A stretch of 64,000 nt of DNA from Imbricaverruca yamaguchii (GCA_034440575.1 JAOTOL010001624.1:2200001-2264000), one strand, 5' to 3'. Shown: positions 22,711-33,720, numbered from the stretch's first letter. Notes: generated by a model not told the origin, from the sequence alone. Translations and numbers: made by a program.

Positions 22711-23985
22711 GCTGTCTGGTGTCTGGGCTGCTGTCTGCCTGTGGTGTCTGTGGTGTCTGGTGGCTGTCTGTGGTGGATGTCTGTGGTATTTGCCTGGTGG
22801 CTGTCTGTCGTGTCTGTATGTAGTGGCTGCCTGTGGTGTCTGGTGGCTGTCTGTGGTATGTCTATGGTGTCTGTCTGTGGTGTCTGGTATCTGTCTGTCG
22901 TGTCTGTATGTAGTGGCTGCCTGTGGTGTCTGGTGGCTGTCTGTGATATATGTATGGTGGCTGCCTATGATGCCTGGTGGCTGTCTGTCGTGGCTGTCTG
23001 TAGTGGCTTCCTGTGGTGTCTGGTGTCTGTCTATGGTATCTGTCTGTGGCGTCCGTGGTGTCTGGAGTCTGTTTGTCTTGTCTGTCTGTGGTGTCTGGTA
23101 CCTGTCTGTCGTGTCTGTCTATGGCGTCTGTGGTGTCTGGTGGCTGTCTGTCGTGTCTGTCTGTGGTGTATGTGGTGTCCGGTGGCTGTCTGTAGTGGCT
23201 GCCTGTGGTGTCTGTGGTGTCTGGTGGCTGTCTGTCGTGTCTGTCTGTAGTGTCTGTAGTGTCTGATGGCTGTCTGTCATGTCTGTATGTGATGTCTGAT
23301 GGCTGTCTGTGGTGTCTGGTGGCTGTCGTGGCTGTCTGTCGTGTCTGTCTGTGATGTCTGGTGGCTGTCTGTCGTGTTTGGTGGCTGTCGTGGCTGTCTG
23401 TCGTGTCTGTGTGTAGTGTCTGGTGGCTGTCTGTAGTGTCTGTCTATGGTGTATGTGGTGTCTGATGGCTGTCTGTGGTATCTGTCTGTGGTGTCTGTAG
23501 TGTCTGGTGGCTGTCTGTCGTGTCTGTATGTAGTGGCTGCCTGTGGTGTCTGGTGGCTGTCTGTGGTGGATGTCTGTGGTATTTGCCTGGTGGCTGTCTG
23601 TCGTGTCTGTATGTAGTGGGTGCCTGTGGTGTCTGGTGGCTGTCTGTGGTATCTGTCTATGGTGTCTGTGGTGTCTGGTGGCTGTCTGTCGTGTCTGTCT
23701 GTGGTGTCTGGTGGCTGTCTGTCGTGTCTGTCTGTGGTGTCTGTGGTGTCTGGTGGCTGTCGTGGCTGTCTGTCGTGTCTGTCTGTGGTATCTGTCTATG
23801 GTGTTTGTGGTGTCTGGTGGCTGTCTGTCGTGGCTGTCTGTGGTGTCTGGTGGCTGTCTGTAGTGGCTGGTGTCTGTCTGTGATGTCTGGTGGCTGTCTG
23901 TGGCTGTCTGTCGTGTCTGTGTGTAGTGTCTGGTGGCTGTCTGTCGTGTCTGTCTGTGATGTCTGGTGGCTGTTTGTGGTGGCTG
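22711..23985. repeat. 1.3-kb TGTCTGTGGTGTCTGGTGGC array
   Basis: The plus strand is composed almost wholly of TGTCTG, TGGTGTCTGG, TGGCTG, and TCGTG words; A is very rare. Longer units of about 60-110 bp recur, and one block near 22740-22925 is almost repeated at 23545-23640, so there is higher-order structure. Frames on both strands stay open for hundreds of codons (VSVVSGGCLW-like on plus, TTDSHQT-like on minus). These reflect composition and are not genes. Confidence 0.95.
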
Positions 23986-23999
23986 ATTGGTCTTATTGT

Positions 24000-24748
24000 T
24001 GGCTGGTGTCATTTCGGAGTTGGTGGTTGTGGGCGTTGTCCATAAGTGGTGGTGGTTCAGCAGTATTAGCTAATGACATTATTTATAGTGGTGGTGATGG
24101 TCAATAGTACATGTGAAAATGACCATCTTCGCAATGTCACGCTCACATCGTAAGCGTGACAGATTGACAAAGATAGGTGTTCTACCCTCTGGCTGTTTTC
24201 CAGGCTCATATGCGTTGCAAATGGTGCGTAAGCGGACACAGGGTTCATGCGTTTGACGTGAGAGTGCCCGCCGGGATGGTCGTCCTTCCACTCTACCAAC
24301 ACGGTGGCGGGGCACTCTTGAGAGTGGTTTGTGGATTATCGCACGTGGCGAAAACACATTGCCACCTGCCAGGTCGTATGGTCACTTTGTCTGTCACCTG
24401 AACACTTTGTCTGTCACCCGAGCCTCGAGACCTGCTCACTGTTATCGGTGTTTACGGACGCATCGACATAAGAAATACTCAACCGTGTCAGCCAGTGCGT
24501 GATCGAGAAGCCAACCCCTCTCACTCTGCTTGCTGGTATCTTTGGTCGTGCACGTTTCTCGCGACATAATAGCCATCGTAACTACTGTAAACACTGACTG
24601 GTCCACACAAGCCCAGCGAGTGGAAGTAAGTGACATCACTAAACATTTACTGGCTGTATCGAGGTGACAGCCTTTCACGGTATATTACACATGTCCGTGT
24701 TGAAATATGCGCCACGATTGTGGTGGCAGGCGGTGTTGAAGCGGTTTT
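24000..24748. other. Unique sequence, no gene recognised
   Basis: Frames under 93 codons, overlapping on both strands, without recognised motifs. The duplicated CACTTTGTCTGTCACC at about 24382 and 24405 is a short local repeat. Confidence 0.4.
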
Positions 24749-24760
24749 CATCCCACATAC

Positions 24761-24945
24761 GGGGGCGGGGATGGCCGAGTGGTTAAGGTGTCGGGCTATG
24801 GGTACCAAAGGTCCCGGGTTCGACTCTAGCGCCACTCAGGACATTTCCCAATCCCGCGGCTCACCGGCGAACAGTGTGGGTGGCGCCATTAGCCGTGAAT
24901 GTGCATAAAGTGTGTCGTGAACCAACCAATAAATAAACAAACAAA
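24761..24945 (+). mobile_element. tRNA-derived SINE, family A, recent insertion
   Basis: A clean non-autonomous retroposon. Perfect 12-bp TSDs CATCCCACATAC lie at 24749-24760 and 24946-24957. The head has box A TGGCCGAGTGGTTAAGG (from 24772) and box B GGTTCGACTC (24817-24826), as in class II tRNAs for Leu or Ser, but no pairing acceptor stem. A ~100-bp body with GCCGTGAATGTGCATAAAGTG and a tail AATAAATAAACAAACAAACA follow. Transcription would be by RNA polymerase III from the internal promoter, and movement would need LINE proteins in trans. The unmutated TSD points to recent insertion. Confidence 0.97.
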
Positions 24946-25142
24946 CATCCCACATACGCATGCATGCTCCCTTTCACCCAGTTTGGACGACCTGTAAGTG
25001 CACCCACTTCACACCACACTGGCTCTGGTGAGTAGCGCACTGCCCGCATATTCCCTGTTTGACAGATGTCGATGACACGTTGCAGCACCAGGGAGAGCAC
25101 AACATTGCGTATGGAGCATGCAGAGACTCATGTGCCTGACCG

Positions 25143-25995
25143 TCTCACCCTCTGGCTGGAGTGGAGACCAGTGTCGTGCACACTCAGTGGGTAGATGGTC
25201 ATAAGGCGTCTTACTGCTGGTGCCGGCTGGAGTGGAGGCCAGTGTCGTGCACACTCGGTGAGCAGATGGTCATAAGGCGTCTTACTGCTGGTGCGGGCTG
25301 GAGTGGAGACCAGTGTCGTGCACACTCGGTGGGTAGATGGTCATAAGGCGTCTTACTGCTGGTGCGGGCTGGAGTGGAGACCAGTGTCGTGCACACTCGG
25401 TGGCAGATGGTCATAAGGCGTCTTACTGCTGGTGCGGGCTGGAGTGGAGACCAGTGTCGTGCACACTCGGTGGGTAGATGGTCATAAGGCGTCTTACTGC
25501 TGGTGCGGGCTGGGTGGGAACTCGGTAGGTAGATGGTCATAAGGTCTACGCTGGTGCGGGGGGGCCAGTGTCGTGCACACTCGGTAGGTAGATGGTCATA
25601 AGGCGTCTTACTGCTGGTGCGGGCTGGAGTGGAGACCAGTGTCGTGCACACTCGGTGGGCAGATGGTCATAAGGCGTCTTACTGCTGGTGCGGGCTGGAG
25701 TGGAGACCAGTGTCGTGCACACTCGGTAGGCAGATGGTCATAAGGCGTCTTACTGCTGGTGCGGGCTGGAGTGGAGACCAGTGTCGTGCACACTCGGTGG
25801 GCAGATGGTCATAAGGCGTCTTACTGCTGGTGCGGGCTGGAGTGGAGACCAGTGTCGTGCACACTCGGTGGGCAGATGGTCATAAGGCGTCTTACTGCTG
25901 GTGCGGGCTGGAGTGGAGACCAGTGTCGTGCACACTCGGTGGGTAGATGGTCATAAGCCGTCTTACTGCTGGTGCGGGCTGGAGTGGAGACCAAA
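25143..25995. repeat. 71-bp satellite, ~12 copies
   Basis: The unit contains TGGTCATAAGGCGTCTTACT, GCTGGTGCGGGCTGG and AGTGTCGTGCACACTCGGTG. Most copies are over 95 percent identical by eye. Copies near 25510-25575 are shortened and damaged. The variants GGGTAGATGG and GGGCAGATGG alternate in runs, so units were amplified in blocks. The flanks (25050-25140) hold no diverged copies. Frames through it are by-products. Confidence 0.96.
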
Positions 25996-25999
25996 GAGG

Positions 26000-28350
26000 T
26001 CGAACTTGCGACAAAAGATGCTTCAGCACTTTTACTTCTGATGACAATGTACTCACGGAAATGGTTTTGTCTGTGGAATTTTCACTCAGATACTTAAGAT
26101 TCATAAGCGTCAGGAACAGGCGTAGATTGCGTTCCTCAGACGCTCTGGAAAGGGTGGAACGAGAGTAACCAGGGTGACCGTAACCAGGGTTTCCGTGGTG
26201 AAACTTTGAGATCATTTTGTCAGGTCGCCTCGACATGAGGAATCACTGTTAACACTGCTTGTTTGCCAGTTGGTCTAAATTTGGGCGCTTCGACTAGTCC
26301 GTCTCGTATCATTCGCACAGGGAATCACTGTCCATAACGTTCTCACGGAAGCCTAAAGTGAACATCAAAGAAGGATAGAAAACGGCTAGAGATAACATCG
26401 CGATTGAAGATCAGCGTGCTTGTCAGCACATATTTGACTGCGGCATGCTATCTCAGCCCATCTGTGGCGTGACATGGCGCCGACCAAACATTTGCCGGAT
26501 AATCGGGCCCAATATTGGGCTCTGCAGCGTGCTCTGCATACAACTATCGGTTGTCCACGATATTGAGAGGCGATGATTGCAACAAGCCCGACAATACACA
26601 CAGCGCACAAGTGCCCTAGCGGCTCGATGTGCACATTCTCGGAGAGGCACTGTCCTCCGACTTTGCGAGGCTCGGAAATGAATCCACAATGCCTCTCGCA
26701 TTCTCGGAATAATTGCGTATTCTCCCAACCGTGGTAGTGTGTGCGGCTGAGTTTAACGCTAACTTTGGTAGGAATATGGGGTGAGAGCCTCAACCCTCCT
26801 CCGTCCGGAGCCCGCACCCATGCGTTACACGCCATGGGCGGGGGCTACGTGTTAAGAGATGACGCTTCGTTCGATGCCTCTCACCAGCGTAGGGCAAGGT
26901 CATTTTGAAGGAGAAAGTATCTAGATGATAGCCACGCGTTTGACGTGTATCAGACAAGCTGCAACGCTATTTTAAAAGTCCTCTGAAACAACTTAAAACG
27001 TTACTCAGTCGTGCAGCATGGTCCAGCCAAGATGCAAGTTTCCGAACTCTTTGGTCCTGAGGATCGGGATTGAAGTTGACAGTATCGAGAAGATTGCTTT
27101 CAAGTTTCATGCGTGCGAGGCTTCGACAGGTAGCAGAGCACCTGTGACGCGGCTACATCGGCTAAAAGAGCACTATACAGAGGTCCGAAGCGGTTGGTTT
27201 TCCTAGCCACGGACGCCGGTAACACTCTTTGGGTGCTTCCAGGTACGTTGCTGCCAGACCAGGAGTTTTCGTCCACATACCTGAGTTCATGCCGTGCCGC
27301 GCAGTGTCATCAGACATCCGCACGAGTCATGACGTTGTCTCGATAGTATGCCCAGCCACCATCCGCAACTTCTCTCACAAAAAAGTGCTGACTGACGCTC
27401 ATGGATATTGATGGTGATTAAAATATGACCATTGATTTTTACGAATACTCTTACGTCTTCATTACAAAAGTTTGTATGAAGGTCTGAAGAATCTTGGATT
27501 GGCGAGGCTATCCAAGAACTATTTCTCGCTATATTTTAAGCCATTTGAGGTCATGTACCACTCCCCAAATCCATCGCTCCACAAGGTTTGAAGTTGGCAT
27601 CATTTTATATTACCCACAACATTGTTCGATCCACGCAGTTAGTATGACAAGAAACTTCCAGGTATTCTTCCCATGAATAAGCAGGGAAGACCGTGAGGCT
27701 ACAGTTCGCTGACTTCAATTGTTCGTAGGTAGCTGCACGGATATTTATGTTTCTTTATTCGTTGAAGAGCCGGTCGTGATAATGTATACTTCAGCTCAGT
27801 TAGGAAAATAACTGAAGTATTCTTGAAACGTGAGGAATTTCGAGTAAGTGCACCCCATGCAATAATTGACAATTCCATCATGCAAAATTGCATCCAAAAC
27901 GAACTCTCTGCTCTGAGATGCATCAAACTATTATCGAAAAATATTCATCAAGGTGTACTTCGGAGCGTACGTCAGGCTACGTCCGCTTCGCAACCAATTA
28001 ATTCCAGGGGCTTGTGTGTTTTGATCGCCGTCGAGCGCTATATCTAACAATAGTTAACAATGCACACCAGTCTTCAAAGGGACGGCGTAGAAAACAAAAC
28101 GTGGAGCTAAGCATATTGGTCGCATTCCAGTCAACACTTCAAAGCAACAGCCGACCATAGAGGTGGAGCGTGCTTGGGCAAAAACGATCATTCTCGAACG
28201 CGATATATTCTACGAAACTTGCGCAACAGCCAAAGGAAAGCATTGTCATCAAGACATTCTATTTGGAGCAAAGGGCACACTGACGTCAGTCGCTCTTGCT
28301 AATGTGACGATAATTTGTGTGCGAGGCACGCGTGAGAAGTCCGGCCGACG
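26000..28350. other. Unique sequence, no gene recognised
   Basis: Ordinary composition, frames up to 149 codons on the minus strand (26386-26835) without any motif I know. A small CCAGGGTGACCGTAACCAGGG duplication is near 26169. No repeat family is seen. Confidence 0.4.
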
Positions 28351-28357
28351 CAGATAA

Positions 28358-28591
28358 TGGATCTCCCTGCGGCAAATCTGCCGGATATGGGAAGCTGCTC
28401 CCGTCGTGCCGATGACTGGGACCAGCGCCACCAGCACGCTGCCGACCGAGATCCTCCCCAAACTGCTCCAATTCAGATGCAGAGAACGGCTGGAACTGCA
28501 CAGCATTTCCAGAATCAAAAAGCTTGGCATCGCACAAGTTCCATGGTTCGAGGCTGCGGCGACGGTCTTGCATTCGACAAACAGGGTCTGA
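28358..28591 (+). CDS. Possible F-box-like exon fragment (weak)
   Basis: An open frame of about 77 codons begins after a stop at 28355. Around its middle it reads STLPTEILPKLLQF, then RERLELHSISRIKKLG. This resembles the start of an F-box (LPxEILxKILxFL, then a basic-hydrophobic helix with V/ISRxW), the ~45-residue domain that ties substrate receptors to SKP1 in ubiquitin ligases. The usual tryptophan after SR is absent, there is no downstream repeat domain, and splice sites are not clear. It may be a chance likeness or a decayed exon. Confidence 0.22.
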   Translation, partial: WISLRQICRIWEAAPVVPMTGTSATSTLPTEILPKLLQFRCRERLELHSISRIKKLGIAQVPWFEAAATVLHSTNRV

Positions 28592-28599
28592 AGTCTGAA

Positions 28600-28920
28600 G
28601 TGCGTCCTCGATCAATCGTGCTCAAGGCTAGGCAATGCTTAGGTCAATGCATGCCCTCAAGATGCATGCTTATAGCATCGACCTCACTAGGCCGTGTCCG
28701 TACACTAAGTCCGATGTACAATCAGAACCAACAATTGATTTCTGGAATTTTCTCCAGTCCATTGTAATAAAATGATCGCTGCATACGTACCCGGCCCTAG
28801 AGTATGCTGGCTTTTATTCCAGATAAGAAGGGTCACCCGAAGGCAACCCAGCTGTGCGACCGAACAAAATATTGAAAGAAGCGCATAATATTCGGAATTG
28901 TGCCAGTAGTAGGTGGACTA
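28600..28920. other. Unique sequence, nothing recognised
   Basis: No repeat or motif. An AATAAAATG string at about 28766 resembles a polyadenylation signal, but no upstream gene is established. Confidence 0.35.
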
Positions 28921-28924
28921 TTGG

Positions 28925-29312
28925 GTTACAAATAGCTCGTCAGCCACGCTGATGAGCTTCCTGGCTCCTGAGTGTCATGTATAGGTATTCTGTTTCCCAC
29001 CATACCTAGGTGCCAATGACGTCACTAATAGCTTGGCCGTCATGCTGGGCGTCCTGGCACGTGAATATCCTGCGTATGTATGTTGTTTCCCACCACACAA
29101 TAGGTACCACTGGAGTCGTATATAGCTTGGCAGCCAGGCTGGGCGTTCTGGCACCCAGGACTGAATGTCCTTTCCCACCACACCCTGGTATCAATGACGT
29201 CACTAATGCTATTGCAAATACTAATGTCATTTCTCACCATACCCATACTTATGCACGATATGGCGCCAGGATGCCCAGCGTGACTACCAAGCTATTTGTG
29301 ACGTCAATTATG
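28925..29312. repeat. ~85-100-bp tandem array with one inverted copy and CRE-like sites
   Basis: Copies share TTTCCCACCAYACC, CAATGACGTCACTAATAGCTTGG, then GCTGGGCGTCCTGGCAC. The last copy (29245-29312) is inverted: its reverse complement reads AATTGACGTCACAAATAGCTT then ACGCTGGGCATCCTGGC. The first copy (28925-28975) is diverged. TGACGTCA, the CREB/ATF octamer, is intact in three copies (about 29017, 29196 and 29299). Confidence 0.85.
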
Positions 29313-30400
29313 CACGACAATGGGTTCAGTACCCTGCTTTGAGTATGTGATGCCGATGAGATTGACCATGGAAGCGGTGTGGAATATTGTTTCTTTAGAA
29401 CTCATGGTATGATATTGATTCCATGTGTTCTGTTTCATGGTCGACATACTCGCATACACAGCAACGACACAACCAAAACGCCAAATTGCTCTCGCCAAAA
29501 ACATAAATATTGACCGGGTATAGTATCAGAGGCGTAGATACGTCTCTCAAAGTGTGGGGAAGTCCCTTTTGAAGTTGATCTTTATCATGCATCGCTATAG
29601 CATTGACGTCAAACATTCACGAAAATTGTGCTGGGGGAGGCATGAAGCCTGCCCCCTGTTCCTACACATATGAATACTCGATATCGGATTGACTTTCTTA
29701 AGACAACGTTCATTTGTAGCAGGCTGTTTTGATCCATACTTCCTGGCCTCGCTCATGACGCCCGGAGTCGGTGGGCCCCCTCTATTGGTGCGCCTGCGCC
29801 TATGGCCATGTGGCGGGAAGATACAAAGAAAAAATTGCTTGCAACGTGCAATTTTAGTCGGTATGTATGAGTAGAAGGTGTATCTTCGTTTGCGGGAAAG
29901 GGATTCTGCCTGCGAGGACCGATATGAAGGCAAGGAAAAATGTTTGCCGGTGTTGGAACGATCAGTCCAGGATACAAAGTTGTAAAACTTGGGTACTAAC
30001 AGCTCATCAGTTTACAACGTAATTCCGTCCACGTTCCGGGGCGGTGTCATGATTCTGCGACTGCTGTGATGTAAATGCAAACCGGAAAATATACATCTGA
30101 TCACATATGTCTTGTGTAAATGTGCTTCGTTTTGGTCTAGACGTACTTTCACTTAGCGTGTTGACGTCAGGTGATTAATTCTATCGCATTGCGGAGGGAC
30201 ATCAATCATTGACAAATCCGATACAGTGTACCTTTTGTCAGGTAACGTAGTTCTCAGTTTCCTGGTTTCGTTAAAAAACATTGCAATTTGGAATCAGGTA
30301 ATCGCTTTAGTGATGGAATCATGCCAGGCCGAAGACATACTCGAAGTCAAATAGTCGAGATAATCTGGCACTAATTCCAACGCACCGAGTCGTCAAGGGG
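29313..30400. other. Unique sequence, no gene recognised
   Basis: AT-rich, frames to 112 codons on the minus strand with no recognised domain. No repeats are seen apart from short A/T words. Confidence 0.4.
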
Positions 30401-30404
30401 AGTT

Positions 30405-30872
30405 TCCCTCTGTCTGTGCCTCTGTGTGTCTATGTATCTGTGCTTGTGTCTGTGTATCTGTGTCTCTGTGTCTCTGCGTCTCTGTGTATGTGTCTCGGTG
30501 ACTCTGTGTCTCTTTCTATCTTTGTATCTTTGTATCCTTGCATCCCTGTATCCTTGTATCTTCGTATCTTTTCATCTTTTTATCTATGTCTCTGTCACTG
30601 TCTCTATCTCTGTCTCTGTCTCTGTCTCTGTCTCTATCTCTATCTCTGTCTCTGTATCTGTCTCTGTCTGTCTCTGCCTCTGCCTCTGCCTCTGCATCTG
30701 CCTCTGCCTCTGCCTCTGCCTTTATCTCCATCACTGTCACTGTCACTGTCACTGTCACTGTTACTGTCACTGTTACTGTCACTGTCACTGTCACTGTCAC
30801 TGTCACTGTCACTGTCACTGTCACTGTCACTGTCACTGTCACTGTCACTGTCACTGTCACTGTCGCTCTCTC

Positions 30873-30903
<31 letters not shown>

Positions 30904-31250
30904 CCCCTCTCTCTCTCTCCCTCTATCTCTATCTCTTTCGCTTTCCCTCTCCCCTTCTCTCTCTCTCACTCCCTCCATCTCTCTCTCGCTCGCTCCCTTT
31001 TCCTCTCTCTTCCTCTCCCCCTCTCTCCTCTCTCTCTCTCTCTCCCTCCCACTCTCCCTCTCTCTCTCTACCTCTCTCTTTCTCTCCTCCTCTCCCTTCT
31101 CTCTCTCCCCTCTCTACCTCTCTCTCGCTCTCCTTATCCCCCTATCGATCTCTCTACCTCACCCTCTCTCTCCCCTCTCTCCTTCTCCCCCCTCTCGCTC
31201 CCTCTCTATCCATCTCTCTCGCTCCCTCTCTCGTTCTCTCGCTCTGCCAC
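30405..31250. repeat. Pyrimidine-rich microsatellite complex
   Basis: Three zones: TGTGTCTCTG words (30405-30720), a regular hexamer CACTGT (about 30731-30864, over twenty copies), and CT-rich TCTCTCCCTC words (30865-31240). The hexamer zone reads TV/SD/HC dipeptides in its frames. Long frames of up to 346 codons here are low complexity and are not genes. Confidence 0.97.
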
Positions 31251-31309
31251 GGTTTGCGCCACATCAGTCGGTTGACAGCTGTAGAGAAACGCCATTTCAG
31301 CCCAATTAC

Positions 31310-31450
31310 TGCCACGCGGTAACCCTCGGCGGCCGGCGGCCGGCGTCGGCGCCGGGACACTGCGCGCGCCTGAATACTGCACCGCCGAACCGAAATGTAC
31401 CGAGGTCGAACACCTGCGGTGCAGTCGGACGGGAGCTGAACTGCATTCAA
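31310..31450. other. Small CpG-rich patch
   Basis: GGCGGCCGGCGGCCGGCGTC at about 31328 and flanks form a short CpG-rich stretch after the pyrimidine tract. Nothing else identifies it. Confidence 0.3.
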
Positions 31451-31534
31451 AGTTGATAAGAATTGGGGTCACCTGCGAACAGCACCTGCTTTCTCTCCCA
31501 ATGCCGCTCTGCTCGTCACCCTCTCTCCATCCCT

Positions 31535-31544
31535 CTCTCTCTCC

Positions 31545-31579
<35 letters not shown>

Positions 31580-31600
31580 TCTCTCTTTCTTTCTCTCTTT
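31535..31600. repeat. (CT)n microsatellite
   Basis: A CT run of about 20 units with TTC interruptions at its 3' edge. Confidence 0.95.
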
Positions 31601-31879
31601 GTGTTTCGATCTGCTTAGCTCTTCATCACGATTACTACGTGCATCACTCTCACTACATCCATGTTTTTACTTGCTCTCTTCACATCGGTCTCGTTGTCTC
31701 TCAGCTTACCTTTATCCCGACACTTGTTTGTATATACAGTCCTTCTCTCCCGATTTTGACGCATATTATTTCTCATCCAGTGTGCATCCCTTCCTTCCCA
31801 GCTAAAGCTAATTCCACAAAACCACACGCTCGCTAATCACTATGCATAATTCGAAGAGCCAATTTCTCACCAGACCAAC

Positions 31880-32035
31880 AGACCTAGGAGGTACTGGCTG
31901 GAACATGCCCGGGTACCATACCTGGGAGGTACTGCCTGGGGCATGCCTGGTCAACAGATCTGGAAGGTGCTGCCTGGTCAACAGACCTGGATGTACTGCC
32001 TGGTACTGGGGGCATGTAATGTTCCGCTGGCCATT
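31880..32035. repeat. ~39-bp GGTACTGCCTGG minisatellite
   Basis: About four diverged copies with ACAGACCTGG, AGGTACTGCCTGG and GGGGCATGCCTGGTCA. Copies differ in length. Confidence 0.8.
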
Positions 32036-32099
32036 TCCGGGAAACTAATCTCGATGAATACATGGACAGCCGTCGGCACAGTTTTCGGCGAGTCCCCGA

Positions 32100-32395
32100 C
32101 ATGTGATGTCACACTGTAGCAGGTCCCTGATGTGTGACACGCCACAGTACAACTGGTCCCTGATGGGTGACGTCACACTATAGCGGGTCCCCCGATGTGT
32201 GACGTCACAGTGCAGCCGGTCCCTGATGTGTGCCGTCACACTGTTTCCGGTCCATGATGTGTAACGTCACACTGTATCCGGTATCTGATGTGTGACACTG
32301 CACTGTAATCGGTTCCTGATGTGTTACGTCACAACCTAGCCAGTCACTGATGTGTGACATCACAGTGGAGCCGATCCCTGATGTGTGATTTCACG
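32100..32395. repeat. ~33-bp array of CRE-like palindromes
   Basis: About nine copies of a unit around GGTCCCTGATGTGTGACGTCACACTGTAGCC (written here only as its parts GGTCCCTGATG, TGTGACGTCACA and CTGTAGCC). TGACGTCA is intact in two copies, and single-base variants (TGATGTCA, TGCCGTCA, TAACGTCA, TTACGTCA, TGACATCA) occupy the same place in others. The palindrome's position is kept while the linker varies. Confidence 0.9.
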
Positions 32396-32399
32396 CGAC

Positions 32400-33055
32400 A
32401 TGAGGCGGCGATGCGAACCGCGCTGACAATTCACTGCAATGCCAGCGCGTGTCCGCCGCTTGGACCGAGGGCGTCCGCAGACGGGGAGGGCCGATCTCCA
32501 GTCGTAAGAAGCCGACTCGGTAGCAGCGTAAACAGATGGGCAGACCATTACCGCTCAACAAACGTTCGACCTTCCTCCTCCCGCGAACGTCCGGCGCAGC
32601 CGATGCTGGCCGCACGAGACGATGCTCCTCACCATTGCATTGTGCAGATAGCGGAAATACGATCACTGCATCGCTCATACGCTATTTCATCCGTCTTCTC
32701 CTCCCTTCATATTTCCAGTGTGCTCAGCTTCGCATCGCAAGGAGGCGGTTCAAAGCACCCCAGCCCTATATTCCAGTTTTCAAATAAAGTGTCTTCCTGG
32801 GGTGTGCGATACTGAAAGAGCATAGAAGGCTACTTAATTTCGCGACTAAAGTACTGCCTTTTCGCATGCGTTTTAGTACCTGAAAGTTAAATCTGAAAGC
32901 AAGACGCTACTTAGCACGATACTTTGTGTTGCTCTTGGAAGTAGCAATCCCTCTCATCTTCTTAGCAGTTGTTCACACGAAATGAAACGCAGCCGCCGAC
33001 ACGCATGGAGGGGACGTGCAGGATCGTCCTCGCCTGGAGTTGCCGCCTAAGCGCT
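32400..33055. other. Unique sequence, no gene recognised
   Basis: A frame of 153 codons runs from 32354 to 32815 but begins in the array above and has no recognisable domain. Composition is ordinary to the 3' side. Confidence 0.4.
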
Positions 33056-33059
33056 CACA

Positions 33060-33720
33060 TAAAGAGGGGGGGGGAGACCCTGCCTCGTCTTAGCCCTCCT
33101 CGTGACCGGTTCCCGGGGGCCCGAAGTGCTGTTCCCCCCCCAAAGGGGGGAGAAACCCACCCCTAGCCCTAAAAAACAAACCCCGTTGAACCCCCCAAAA
33201 CCCCTATCCCCCCCACTCAGGCGCCACACCTACCCCCCTTCGGGGGGCCCAGAGAAACCCCAAGAAAAGGAAAAAACCCCCATCCCCTCCCCCCCCCCCC
33301 AAGGGGGGGAAAGGTAAAGGGGAACTGCACCCCCCCCCTTGGGGTAATATTATCTTAGGGGGGGGGGAGAAAAAAATAGTCTGCCCCTACCAGTCCCCAA
33401 CCCCCACCCCTACTGGTTTTTCCCGTTTGGAACCCTTTTAAAACCCCCGGATAAAACTAAATGAAATTGGGAGGAAGTTGTTGGGGTGCCTTGGGGCGGC
33501 CGCTGGGTTCGGATGGGGATGTGTTCCCACCCCCTCCTTCAAGTTCCTCCAGTTCTTTCAATCGTTTTGGTTTGTTTTTTTAAAGTGCCCCCTCCCCCCC
33601 GAACCCCAACAAGAGAGAACACCCCACCCTATCCCCCCACTCCCTCTCCCCCACCAAAATCCCCGCGGCGGGACAGGCCCCAAAGGGAACAACCCCCCCT
33701 CGGGGTGCTGAGGTGACAGG
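33060..33720. other. Homopolymer-rich stretch of doubtful sequence quality
   Basis: Runs of 6-14 C or G (for example near 33064, 33290, 33330 and 33360) alternate with A-runs, and short words are repeated with C-run insertions. No reading frame, repeat unit or symmetry explains it, and the change at both edges is abrupt. This looks more like a poorly resolved consensus or gap filling next to a GC-rich array than natural sequence. Confidence 0.6.

Noticed and set aside
22303..24107. Frames of 210-315 codons rich in VSVVSGGCLW or TTDSHQT
   Set aside because: Composition of the G/T array keeps both strands open; no domain or start context.
24450..24475. A further copy of the hairpin module (GGACGCATCGACATAAG)
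   Set aside because: Only one arm is similar; the complementary arm and tail are absent.
24763..24840. A tRNA-Leu or tRNA-Ser gene
   Set aside because: Box A and box B are good, but acceptor and variable arms do not pair, and TSDs plus an A-rich tail show it is a SINE. The same applies to the heads near 7490, 38270, 40245 and 58625.
30416..31456. 346-codon frame of Leu/Ser repeats
   Set aside because: CT and CACTGT microsatellites give open frames on both strands.
33478..33716. Proline-rich frames
   Set aside because: They come from C-runs in the stretch of doubtful sequence quality.
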